This document shows, piece by piece, positions 33,739-42,267 of a stretch of DNA of 64,000 bases. Source of the stretch: Chlamydiota bacterium (GTDB lineage Bacteria > Auribacterota > JACPWU01). The position numbers and the translations under genes are program-made. The notes beneath the pieces were generated by a model, which worked only from the letters and a program-made list of their open reading frames with translations, did no database searches and was not told the DNA's origin. Location: assembly GCA_016178055.1 (NCBI GenBank), contig JACOUC010000035.1, positions 1 through 64,000 of the forward strand. The letters are read 5' to 3'. Numbering within the stretch: position 1 is the stretch's first letter; every line of letters begins with the position of its first letter.

Positions 33739-34935
33739 ATGAAGAAATGGAAGATTTATTTGTTTCTTTTAGGAATGAGCTTTTTACTTGGTTCTATGGG
33801 AGTTCAGGCTGAAGTCTCATTTGCCAAAGCACCTGGAAAAGATAAAATGAAGGAAACCCTTCACTGGTTTCATCCGCGCCTAGATTTTTCTACGCAATAT
33901 GACGACAACATTTTCCTGGAACCCGCTAACGAACAAGATGGCTTCATTTTCACCACAAGTCCAGGTTTGTCCATCTTTGTTCCATTTGATGGAGATCGTC
34001 ATCTTTTCTCTCTAGACTATCAGGTTGATTTTCTTAATTTTTCTGAATTTGGAAGTCAGGACTTTGTTGCCCAAAGCGTTCGAGGAACTCTGGACTTTAA
34101 CTTTCCTAAATTCTACGTCATTAACTCTGATATGTTTAGAAGAACCTCTTTACGATCTGATACAGAGTTTACGGAGAGAGTCGACCGAAACGAAAACACC
34201 TATAACTTTGCAATCGGAACAAAGGATTGGAATCGGTTTTCCTTTGAAACGGGCTACAATCTATTTTTCACTTTTTATGATGACGATTCACTCGATTCAA
34301 TTGACCGATATGAGCATGTTGTCCGTGCTACGGGTTATTATCGTCTCTTTACTAAGACAAAAGCTCTTTTGGAATATTCTCATGGCTTCCTCATATATCC
34401 TGACGATACGAATAATCGTGACGGAGACTATGACCAAATCAGTGCTGGCTTAACAGGAGAACTTTTTACAAGGATGGTTGGGACAGCCAAGGCCGGTTAT
34501 CAAAATCGTGACTATGACAATGGTCAGGATTTATCCAATTTAGTGGTGGATTTATCTGTCACTGAATATTTCAGTCCAGAAACTTCCCTGACGGTCGCGT
34601 ATACGCGAACAGCCATTGAATCGGTGTTTGTAACGAATGATTTTTATTTCACAGATTATGTATCCGCCACTTTGGACCAGAAGCTTTTTTGGAATTTGAA
34701 TGGGGTTCTCGGATTTTCTTATCAAACCAATGATTATGACGAAACCGTCACTGTTGATTCTGTTACCGGAGCCAGAAACGATGATCTTTATGGTGTCAAA
34801 GCAGGGGTTACCTATCCTTTCCGTGAATGGCTTACCACAGGAGTCGAATACAACTATTATGATCGAAGTTCCAATTTCGATGATTTTGACTATAATGACA
34901 ACAGAGTCATGTGGAAGGTATCTGCTAAGTACTAA
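33739..34935 (+). CDS. Outer-membrane beta-barrel protein of polysaccharide locus
   Basis: The 398-residue protein has a signal peptide (1-24), then FHPRLDFSTQYDDNIFLEP. That opening is typical of outer-membrane beta-barrel proteins found with Wza/Wzc. Alternating amphipathic strands rich in Tyr, Asp and Phe fill the chain, and it ends in an aromatic residue (WKVSAKY), as required for BAM insertion. It may form the outer-membrane conduit or an accessory barrel for glycan export. It sits 62 bp after the FecR-like gene with an identical 15-nt leader motif. Confidence 0.82.
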   Translation: MKKWKIYLFLLGMSFLLGSMGVQAEVSFAKAPGKDKMKETLHWFHPRLDFSTQYDDNIFLEPANEQDGFIFTTSPGLSIFVPFDGDRHLFSLDYQVDFLNFSEFGSQDFVAQSVRGTLDFNFPKFYVINSDMFRRTSLRSDTEFTERVDRNENTYNFAIGTKDWNRFSFETGYNLFFTFYDDDSLDSIDRYEHVVRATGYYRLFTKTKALLEYSHGFLIYPDDTNNRDGDYDQISAGLTGELFTRMVGTAKAGYQNRDYDNGQDLSNLVVDLSVTEYFSPETSLTVAYTRTAIESVFVTNDFYFTDYVSATLDQKLFWNLNGVLGFSYQTNDYDETVTVDSVTGARNDDLYGVKAGVTYPFREWLTTGVEYNYYDRSSNFDDFDYNDNRVMWKVSAKY

Positions 34936-34976
34936 AATTCTTTCTAACTTGATGCTGGGAAAGGGATGGTTAAAAA

Positions 34977-35825
34977 ATGCTTCGAACGCAACGAGTAGGT
35001 TTCTTTCTCTTTATTTTTTTTCTTTTCCTTTTTAAACCATCCTTTTCTCAAGCCACCAATGATTATCTGGTCGGAATCGACGATGTCTTGGAGGTCTCCG
35101 TGTATGATGAACCCGATCTGTCTCTTACAGCTCGAGTGAGCCAAAGTGGTCGAATCGACTACCCTTTACTAGGAAATGTTAAAGTCAAAGGGCTAAATGT
35201 CTCGCAAGTGCAACGACTCTTAAAAGAGCAACTTGAGAAGGACTATCTCATCAATCCTATCGTAACCGTTTCTGTAAAAGAATTCGGCAGTATCTACCTT
35301 CTAGGCGAAGTTCAGAAACCGGGCCCTTACAAGCTCTCTACAAAGACAACCCTTATGCAAGCTATTTACATGGCTGGGGGAACGACCTCACTTGCCGACC
35401 GGAGCAAAATTTCAATCGTTCGAGTTGAGGGAGAAGAAAAGAAAATTTTTCATGTGGACCTTACTGAAGTATCCGATGAAACACTTTCTGGCGAAAATTT
35501 CAAAGAAAAAGATATAGACCTTCTCCCTAATGATATTGTTAAAATCCCCACAACTCGACTTGGAAAGATCAACATTCTAGGAGAAGTCAGCCGACCCGGT
35601 CAATATGATTTTATGAACGGTTTGACTGTTGTGGACGCCATCACTCTTGCCGGCGGCTTCTCAAAAGTTGCTTCACCCAATGGGACCCGAGTCATCAGAA
35701 CTGAAGGGGGTGTTAAAAAAGTCATCAAAGTCCCTGTTCAAAAAATTCTAAAAAGCGGCGATAAAAAGAAGGATGTCCAACTTAAGCCGGGCGATATTAT
35801 AACCATTCCTGAAAGTTTTTTATAA
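34977..35825 (+). CDS. Wza-type polysaccharide export protein (Poly_export/SLBB)
   Basis: The 282-residue protein has a signal peptide (about 1-25) without the lipobox Cys of E. coli Wza. A Poly_export domain begins at YLVGIDDVLEVSVYDEPDLS. Two SLBB domains follow (IYLLGEVQKPGPY and INILGEVSRPGQY). It is shorter than Wza (about 380 residues) and lacks the C-terminal amphipathic helix that forms the outer-membrane pore. The adjacent beta-barrel protein could supply the pore, which is inference. GGGATGG precedes the ATG. Confidence 0.9.
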   Translation: MLRTQRVGFFLFIFFLFLFKPSFSQATNDYLVGIDDVLEVSVYDEPDLSLTARVSQSGRIDYPLLGNVKVKGLNVSQVQRLLKEQLEKDYLINPIVTVSVKEFGSIYLLGEVQKPGPYKLSTKTTLMQAIYMAGGTTSLADRSKISIVRVEGEEKKIFHVDLTEVSDETLSGENFKEKDIDLLPNDIVKIPTTRLGKINILGEVSRPGQYDFMNGLTVVDAITLAGGFSKVASPNGTRVIRTEGGVKKVIKVPVQKILKSGDKKKDVQLKPGDIITIPESFL

Positions 35826-35852
35826 AAAACTTAATCTCAACTTTGGAGAACC

Positions 35853-37793
35853 ATGCCATCTCATTCCGATCGTGTCATCCCTGGATCATTTTCCTTCAAA
35901 AATGAAATAGCGCAAACGAGTAAGCATCTTTCAGATTATCTAAGAATTTTTTGGAAAAGGAAGTGGCTCGTTTCTTTCGTTATTGTTGCCGTTCTTTCCA
36001 TCGTTGCTATAAAAATTTACTCTGCCAAACCCCTTTATGAGGCCAACTGCAAAATTTTGATTGAAAAAGAGCAGAAAAGGGTCATGCCTGTTGATGAAGT
36101 GTATCAAGTAAATTGGGAAGGGGTTTATCTCTCCACTCAATATAAAATTATGACCTCAAAGAAATTTGCAACTTTGGTTTATGATAAACTCCATTTAAAA
36201 GATATGATGTCGATTGATGCATTTATCCTTTCCTATCGAATTGAGCCCGTGCGGGATACCAGTATGTCCAGTATCATTGTTAAAGATACGGATCCTGAAA
36301 GAGCTTCTCTCATTGCAAATACGATCGCCAGCGTTTTCATTGAACAAAATTTAGAGCGAAAATTAGAGGCTGTGCGATATGCAGTGAAGTGGCTCTCTGG
36401 GAAGCTGAAAGGAATGCAGAATAAGATTAACAAGGCTGAAAAAAATCTTGCGAGCTATGTAAAAGAAAACAATATCATCAGCCTCCCTAAAACTGATCTA
36501 TCGGAAGATCAATCGGTTTCGTTTAGTTACTATTCAAAAGAAAAGGTGAATCTGGAAGAAGAACTTTCTAAACTCGAGAAACGTTACAAAGAAAAACATC
36601 CAAAAATTATTCGGGTTAAGCAAGAACTGGCTGCCATTTCTGAAAAGTTGAATCAAGAAATTGTTCAAATTACCGACCTTCGTCAAAAACAGATTCAGTA
36701 TAGAGTTCTCAAAAGAGAGGTAGATGTTAATCAAGAACTTTTTAATACCCTCCTTAATCGCATCAAAGAAACAAATTTATTAGAAGGTTTGAAAACAAAT
36801 AATATATCTATCGTTGATCCGGCTGAGCCACCTTCATCTCCTGCCTGGCCGATCAAGACTAGAATCTTTCTTAAAGCTTTCTTTTTATCTCTTCTTTTGA
36901 GCTCTGGACTTGTATCTCTCTTAGAATATTTTGACAATACTTTCAAAAATGATGAAGATGTAGAGAAAACATGTGGATTTCCTGTTCTCGGCCATATTCC
37001 CCTTGCTTCTGTGATCAAGAAACGAATGAACTCTCGTGATGTAGCCCTTGCATCTTTTTATTTCCCAAATTCCAATTTTGCAGAATCCTACCGCTATGTT
37101 CGAACGGCCATCTCTCTTTCTGCAGTTGATAAGCAGTACCCTGTTCTTCTGGTCACAAGTACTTATCCTAAGGAAGGAAAAACCACTGAAGCGATGAATC
37201 TTGGCATAACCATGGCTTCTACAGGTGAGAAGGTTCTTCTGATTGATGCTGACATGAGAAGGCCTTCTTTTCAACATGTTATTCCATACAAAGTTCCGAA
37301 AACTGGCTTAAGCAGCTACTTGACTGGTAATAGTGCTCCAGAATCTGTTATCTTTGAGACTGAAATTCCTAACCTGTCCATTTTACATTGTGGTACCGTT
37401 CCGCCTAACCCCTCGGAGGTTTTAGGTTCTCAGAAAATGCGCTCACTTATAGAGTGGGCAAGAACTCGGTTTCAAAGGATTATCATTGATTCTCCCCCTG
37501 TCATGGCTGTTGCCGATGCCCTTGTCCTGTCATCCATGGTTGATGGTGTTATTTACACCATCAAAGCAAATAGAACTTCTAAGAAACCGGCCACGACATG
37601 TCTCCAGCGTTTGGTGGAATCACATGCAAAAGTGCTTGGAGTGATCTTAAACCAGATTACCCCCAAAGGCTCTGGTTATTATTACCAATATAATTATAAA
37701 TATTATTATAACTATCGGGATGCAAATCAAAGTAAGAACGCGCGTAATAAGTCTTTTCAAAATGAGGAGTTGGTATCTCTCCAAGGGAAATAG
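35853..37793 (+). CDS. Wzc-type chain-length regulator and tyrosine autokinase
   Basis: The 646-residue protein combines a Wzz domain and a BY-kinase domain. TM1 is at about 39-56, a long coiled coil spans about 175-315, and TM2 is near 340-360. The kinase domain (from about 430) has Walker A YPKEGKTTE, Walker A' LLIDADMRRP and Walker B IIIDSPP. The C-terminal Tyr cluster YYYQYNYKYYYNYR provides about nine autophosphorylation targets. It would control polymer length and couple synthesis to export with the Wza protein. Fusion of both domains is the proteobacterial type. GGAGA precedes the ATG. The 3' end overlaps the ligase gene. Confidence 0.93.
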   Translation: MPSHSDRVIPGSFSFKNEIAQTSKHLSDYLRIFWKRKWLVSFVIVAVLSIVAIKIYSAKPLYEANCKILIEKEQKRVMPVDEVYQVNWEGVYLSTQYKIMTSKKFATLVYDKLHLKDMMSIDAFILSYRIEPVRDTSMSSIIVKDTDPERASLIANTIASVFIEQNLERKLEAVRYAVKWLSGKLKGMQNKINKAEKNLASYVKENNIISLPKTDLSEDQSVSFSYYSKEKVNLEEELSKLEKRYKEKHPKIIRVKQELAAISEKLNQEIVQITDLRQKQIQYRVLKREVDVNQELFNTLLNRIKETNLLEGLKTNNISIVDPAEPPSSPAWPIKTRIFLKAFFLSLLLSSGLVSLLEYFDNTFKNDEDVEKTCGFPVLGHIPLASVIKKRMNSRDVALASFYFPNSNFAESYRYVRTAISLSAVDKQYPVLLVTSTYPKEGKTTEAMNLGITMASTGEKVLLIDADMRRPSFQHVIPYKVPKTGLSSYLTGNSAPESVIFETEIPNLSILHCGTVPPNPSEVLGSQKMRSLIEWARTRFQRIIIDSPPVMAVADALVLSSMVDGVIYTIKANRTSKKPATTCLQRLVESHAKVLGVILNQITPKGSGYYYQYNYKYYYNYRDANQSKNARNKSFQNEELVSLQGK

Positions 37794-39729
37794 TCTTCTT
37801 GATTTTTTCTCTTTCCTTATCCTTCTCTCCACCCTTGTCCTTTCTCCACTTCCCTTTGGGGCAAAACCTATATGGGGTTGGGGGCCCAGTATCATTTTTG
37901 TTTTTGTCGCATCGTCTTTATTCTTTTATAACCAGTTCTCTCAGAGTAGACGACTCCAGTTTCCTCTTTCTCTGAATTTTGGATGGATTCTAATCACTTT
38001 ATTTACACTGATCTTATTGCAACTCTTGCCACTCCCTATCATCCTCTATAAGTTTCTATCGCCGAATCGCTATCATCTTCTCGTCAGCACTCTTCCTCAG
38101 TCTTTATCATGGTATCCTTTAAGCTTTCTTCCTATGAAAACTTACGAATACCTGATTCAACACTCTGGTTATGTTCTCTTTTATGTATGGATCCTCCGTT
38201 TATGTACCAAAACAAAAAATGTTCAGTTCCTTGCCCTGCTCATTTCTTTGATGGGATTTTTTGAGGCAGTGTATGGTCTGGTAGAACATCTTTCGGGGAG
38301 TCAGTCAATTTTTAGTTACAAGAATTTCTATCCGGAAAGTAGTCATTTAATTAATGTTGCAACAGGAACATTCATCAACCCAAACCACTATGGAAATTAC
38401 CTGAGCGTATGTTTCTTTATCACGGTCGGTCTTATTGGATTCGAATTCTCAAAAAATGAAGTTCAGGAAGCTGGATGGAAGGAAAGATTTTTTCAATTCA
38501 CATCTGAAAGGAATTCCAAAATACTTTTTTTGATGGGGATCTCTTCCATCCTCATGCTTGCCATTTTTTTTTCTCGATCCAGAGGCGCCGTTATAAATCT
38601 TATTTTAGGATCTATCTGTTTCACTCTTCTTTCCTGTCAGCACACTCGTATCTCGTGGAAACATATCGCACCGGGCGCTTGCATCCTCTTAAGTTCAAGC
38701 ATGTTCCTTCTCTGGATCGGGAAATGGCCCTTCACAGACAAATGGCTCAATCTAACAAAGAATATCTACTTGGGAGAATCCTTTCGCTTCAAAATCTGGG
38801 AAGACGCACTGACTTTATTTTCTAAATTCCCTCTATTTGGGACAGGCGCAGATACATTCGGAGATGTTTACCCCTTATCTCAGTCCATTCCAGATGTCTA
38901 CATCCAGCATGCCCACAATGATTATGTTCAAGCCCTTACAGAATATGGACTCCTTTGCTTAGTCCCAATGATACTTTGCATCTTTAGAATTCGTACTTAT
39001 TTAAAAGTCCTAAAAATAAGAAGACGTGATTCCACTGACTATCTTGCCTTTGGAGCTTTTGCGGCATGTTTTTCATTTCTTTTGCACTCAATTTTCGAAT
39101 TTAATTTCCATATTCCTGCTAACGTTTTTGTGTTCTTAAGTGCCGTTGCCATTTCCACACTCCCCTTAAGATTAGAACCTAAGTCACAAAGAGATATCCC
39201 TTGGGGGAAAGGAAGAACCATCCACTTTCCAAGATGGACACAACTTGTTCTCATCTCTTTTTGTATGTATTCCGTTTCCTTCTGCTATCGTATTTCAAAA
39301 GCAGGTTGGTATCTTTTCAAAGTTGAACAAGGGCAAGGAAGAGACGATAATGGAAAGACGATAGAGCTCCCCCTCGAAGAGACCCATACCCTTCTTACCC
39401 ATGCCATGTACTATGATCAAAAGAACACTCAGATTCTCTATCGCAAAGCCCTTCTCATGCAAAAAATCCCTCCTCTTAAACGCAGTTTATCTACGAAAGA
39501 ATATCTGAATGAACTTTACGACTATCTTATACTCATTCAAAGATTAGAACCGCTAAACTACAATATTCATCTTCAACTTAATCAGCTTTATAAAAAATTC
39601 TCCCTCTATTATGAAAAGTTAGGAATGAAAGAGGAGGTTGAGAAATTTAGAAGAGAGGCACTAACAGAATTGAAGGTGGCGAAGAGACTTGCTCCAACCT
39701 TATCGAGGATTCAAAATAAAAAATTTTGA
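37762..39729 (+). CDS. O-antigen ligase / Wzy-like membrane protein with C-terminal helical region
   Basis: This protein of about 655 residues has 10-12 membrane helices and the Wzy_C/O-antigen ligase core with FSRSRGAVINL. The periplasmic loop contains HAHNDYVQALTEYG, a motif shared by ligases and polymerases of this class. The last 150 residues are soluble and helical, TPR-like in places (LLTHAMYYDQKN). ATG 37762 overlaps wzc by 32 nt; an earlier ATG at 37720 would overlap by 74 nt. It is the last plus-strand gene of the export block and ends 7 bp from a convergent gene. Confidence 0.85.
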   Translation: MRSWYLSKGNSLLDFFSFLILLSTLVLSPLPFGAKPIWGWGPSIIFVFVASSLFFYNQFSQSRRLQFPLSLNFGWILITLFTLILLQLLPLPIILYKFLSPNRYHLLVSTLPQSLSWYPLSFLPMKTYEYLIQHSGYVLFYVWILRLCTKTKNVQFLALLISLMGFFEAVYGLVEHLSGSQSIFSYKNFYPESSHLINVATGTFINPNHYGNYLSVCFFITVGLIGFEFSKNEVQEAGWKERFFQFTSERNSKILFLMGISSILMLAIFFSRSRGAVINLILGSICFTLLSCQHTRISWKHIAPGACILLSSSMFLLWIGKWPFTDKWLNLTKNIYLGESFRFKIWEDALTLFSKFPLFGTGADTFGDVYPLSQSIPDVYIQHAHNDYVQALTEYGLLCLVPMILCIFRIRTYLKVLKIRRRDSTDYLAFGAFAACFSFLLHSIFEFNFHIPANVFVFLSAVAISTLPLRLEPKSQRDIPWGKGRTIHFPRWTQLVLISFCMYSVSFCYRISKAGWYLFKVEQGQGRDDNGKTIELPLEETHTLLTHAMYYDQKNTQILYRKALLMQKIPPLKRSLSTKEYLNELYDYLILIQRLEPLNYNIHLQLNQLYKKFSLYYEKLGMKEEVEKFRREALTELKVAKRLAPTLSRIQNKKF

Positions 39730-39736
39730 GGATGTA

Positions 39737-39895
39737 TTAAAAGAGGGTATAGATAAATGGGGCAAGTGCGCTAGATTGAGAAAGAATAAGCAATAGTCCA
39801 AAAAGCAGCAGCATTAATACAATCGGGGTAATCCACCATTTTTTATTGTTTTTCAAAAATTCAAAATACTCAGTCAATATCTTCAATTTTGCCAT
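39737..39895 (-). CDS. Small membrane protein, DUF5989/SxtK-like
   Basis: This is a 52-residue protein starting at ATG 39895 with a strong GGGAGG Shine-Dalgarno. The N-terminal amphipathic part (LTEYFEFLKNNKKWW) is followed by one membrane helix, and the chain ends in SSALAPFIYTLF. This pattern is known for the DUF5989 family found beside carbamoyltransferases and matches the size of SxtK. It directly follows the SxtJ-like gene and the carbamoyltransferase, giving an I-J-K order. The biochemical role is unknown; it may anchor the transferase at the membrane. Confidence 0.8.
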   Translation of the reverse strand: MAKLKILTEYFEFLKNNKKWWITPIVLMLLLFGLLLILSQSSALAPFIYTLF

Positions 39896-39904
39896 TTCAA
39901 TCCT

Positions 39905-39991
39905 CCCTGATTCTGTTAGCAGGTTTACCAGTCTCCGTTAGCCAGTTTTCCTGTTTCCCTTCGACCTTCCACCCTCCACCTTCGACCTGTT
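39905..39991. repeat. Short-repeat spacer (GTTAGC/CAGTTT and CGACCTTC units)
   Basis: GTTAGCAGGTTTACCAG, GTTAGCCAGTTTTCC, then CGACCTTCCACCC and CACCTTCGACCTG form near-repeats between the SxtJ-like and SxtK-like genes. The composition resembles the tract at 30.06 kb. Confidence 0.5.
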
Positions 39992-39994
39992 TTT

Positions 39995-40420
39995 CTAATA
40001 CATTTTCTCATAGTTTACAGTCTTATCTTTATTGATCCAATAAGAATTTTTCTTTTTATCAAATTCTAAATCCAAAAAATTCTTACCCATCACCCTGGCA
40101 ATGAGTCCAAGAGGGGTGATGACAAAATAGAAGAGTAAAAGAAGGATCAAACGAGAAACGATGCTGCCCAAGAGAAAGGCGATTCCCATCCATACACGAT
40201 AGACACCCCGTAGAATTCCTGGATAAAAAGCCCCTGAGATAACAAGAAAAATTCCACTTCCAAAAATAATAGACCTTAAAAATGAGAACGATTTCCTAAA
40301 AATGAGCCAACCCGAAAATAGAAAAAGCACCGCTCCCATCGTGATCCCAAATTTTTTGAGAGATTTTTTTGAAGTGTCTAGATTTTTAATTTCTTCTATA
40401 ACTTCCTTAATCCAGCTCAT
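39995..40420 (-). CDS. SxtJ-family membrane protein
   Basis: The 141-residue protein has three or four hydrophobic segments (from about residue 25 to 110). The cytoplasmic C-terminus contains FVITPLGLIARVMGKNFLDLEFDKKKNSYWINKD, matching the SxtJ family that travels with NodU-type carbamoyltransferases. It overlaps the carbamoyltransferase gene by 14 nt. SxtJ has no assigned activity. Its constant neighbourhood suggests it recruits the transferase to a membrane-bound substrate, which is inference. Confidence 0.8.
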   Translation of the reverse strand: MSWIKEVIEEIKNLDTSKKSLKKFGITMGAVLFLFSGWLIFRKSFSFLRSIIFGSGIFLVISGAFYPGILRGVYRVWMGIAFLLGSIVSRLILLLLFYFVITPLGLIARVMGKNFLDLEFDKKKNSYWINKDKTVNYEKMY

Positions 40421-42224
40421 AGACCTTCTTCCAATCTATATCCTCATGAAAGGGAGGATGATCTTCTTTTCTGACAATAAAATTCTCAAGAACCAGTGTA
40501 TCCATTTCAGTTCTCATAAAACATCTGTAGGCATCTAGAGGTGATTCCACAATCGGTTCTCCACGAACATTAAAAGAGGTATTGATCAAAACAGGGCATC
40601 CTGTTTTTTTATAAAATTGACTCAAGAGACCATGATAGCGAGGATGATCCTCTTTATGAACTGTTTGAACACGAGCCGAATAATCTACATGCGTCACAGC
40701 GGGAATTTCTGATCGAATGACATTAAGCTTATCAATCCCCCACCTTTTTTCTTCCTCCTGGGTCATCTGCCGCTGCTTTTCTTTTTTGACATCCGCTACC
40801 AAAAGCATGTAAGGACTTTCCCCTTCCAACTCAAACCATTCATTTACTTTCTCAAACAAAACTGAAGGGGCAAAGGGCCTAAAACTTTCTCTCATTTTGA
40901 TCTTTAAATTCATTCTCTTCTGCATATCAGAAGACCTTGCATCACCCAAAATCGATCGAGCTCCCAAGGACCGAGGCCCAAACTCCATTCTTCCCTGGAA
41001 CCAACCGATCACTTTTCCTTGGGCCAAATCATCTGAAACTTGATCAAGAAGATCTTTCACTTCATAAAAATGATATGGAATTTGATGCTGATCTAAAAAT
41101 GTTTTAACGTCTTCAGAGGTATAAGAAGGTCCCAAATAAGAACCTTTTTGAAGGTCCCGGCCATTTTTTTGAACGAGAGACTTATTTAGATAATGATAGT
41201 AAGCAATGTACGCAGCGCCCAAAGCCCCGCCTGCATCGCCTGCTGCTGGTTGAATCCAGAGCTCATCAAAAATTCTATTTTTAAGAATTTTACCATTTCC
41301 CACACAATTTAAAGAAACACCTCCAGCTAAACATAAATATTTTTCACCCGTTACCTTCTTTACATGACGGGCCATGCGGAGCATAATTTCCTCGGTCACT
41401 TCCTGAATGGATCTTGCCAAATCCATTTCCCTCTGAGTGAGGCGACTCTCGGACTTCCGTGCGGGTCCATCAAATAATTCTTCGAACCCTCCGTTGGTCA
41501 TCGTAAGACCTGCACAATAATTAAAATACTTCATGTTCATTTTGAAGGAACCATCTTCTTTAAGATCGATCAAATGATCATAAATCTTTTGAACATATTT
41601 TGGTTCTCCATAAGGGGCAAGACCCATCACTTTATATTCCCCAGAATTTACTTTAAATCCTGTGAAATAGGTAAAAGCCGAATAGAGAAGGCCTAATGAA
41701 TGAGGAAAATGCAACTCTGAAATGATTTTAATTTTATTATCAGCCCCCACACCAAACGACGAAGTCGCCCACTCCCCCACTCCATCCATGGTTAAAAATG
41801 CAGCCCTCTTGAAGGGAGAAGGGAAATAAGCCGAGGCCGCATGAGATTCATGATGTTCGGGGAAAAGGACTTTGCCTTTGTACGCAATCTCTTTTTCAAT
41901 CAAATCTGGAATCCAAAGCTTTTGCTTTAGCCAAAGGGGAATCGCTTTAATAAAAGAGGGCAAACCCTTCGGAACAAAAGCAAGATGGGTTTCTAATATG
42001 CGATTAAATTTGATGAAGGGTTTATCGTAAAACGCAACATAATCTAATGGGTCAACGGAAATACCCGCCTCTTTCAAACAATAGCGTACAGCATGCGTGG
42101 GGAACACCGCATCATGCCTTTTACGCGTGAACCGCTCTTCCTGAGCAGCAGCGACGATTTGGCCATCCCTCAAAAAACAGGCGGCTGAATCATGGTAATA
42201 TGCGGAAATACCTAAAATATTCAC
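40407..42224 (-). CDS. NodU/CmcH-type carbamoyltransferase (second copy, SxtI-like)
   Basis: The 605-residue protein has the ASKHA-type N-terminal domain with EHHESH (123-128) and GGVSLNCVGNG. The C-terminal carbamoyltransferase domain has GWFQGRMEFGPRSLGARSIL, FRPFAPSVL and NTSFNVRGEPIV. It uses carbamoyl phosphate and ATP to carbamoylate a hydroxyl group. It is a clear but distant paralogue of the enzyme at 31.2 kb. Unlike that copy it carries SxtJ- and SxtK-like partners directly downstream. It follows a methyltransferase with a Trm112-like N-terminus, so the sugar may be both methylated and carbamoylated. Confidence 0.92.
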   Translation of the reverse strand: MNILGISAYYHDSAACFLRDGQIVAAAQEERFTRKRHDAVFPTHAVRYCLKEAGISVDPLDYVAFYDKPFIKFNRILETHLAFVPKGLPSFIKAIPLWLKQKLWIPDLIEKEIAYKGKVLFPEHHESHAASAYFPSPFKRAAFLTMDGVGEWATSSFGVGADNKIKIISELHFPHSLGLLYSAFTYFTGFKVNSGEYKVMGLAPYGEPKYVQKIYDHLIDLKEDGSFKMNMKYFNYCAGLTMTNGGFEELFDGPARKSESRLTQREMDLARSIQEVTEEIMLRMARHVKKVTGEKYLCLAGGVSLNCVGNGKILKNRIFDELWIQPAAGDAGGALGAAYIAYYHYLNKSLVQKNGRDLQKGSYLGPSYTSEDVKTFLDQHQIPYHFYEVKDLLDQVSDDLAQGKVIGWFQGRMEFGPRSLGARSILGDARSSDMQKRMNLKIKMRESFRPFAPSVLFEKVNEWFELEGESPYMLLVADVKKEKQRQMTQEEEKRWGIDKLNVIRSEIPAVTHVDYSARVQTVHKEDHPRYHGLLSQFYKKTGCPVLINTSFNVRGEPIVESPLDAYRCFMRTEMDTLVLENFIVRKEDHPPFHEDIDWKKVYELD

Positions 42225-42267
42225 ATTAGCTTTTCCCTATCAAGTTCTTCTAAAAACCTTCATACCG

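Noticed and set aside
34025-34453. 142-codon frame inside the beta-barrel gene
   Set aside because: Same-strand shadow in another frame; the barrel frame has a signal peptide, strand pattern and terminal aromatic residue.
9682-39729. PEP-CTERM/exosortase system
   Set aside because: The regulator, barrel, Wza/Wzc and asnB recall such loci, but no exosortase gene and no PEP-CTERM tail was found in any protein here.
39737-42224. Saxitoxin-type biosynthesis
   Set aside because: Only the carbamoyltransferase, SxtJ-like and SxtK-like genes are present. The surrounding genes are for polysaccharide synthesis, and these families occur widely outside toxin clusters.
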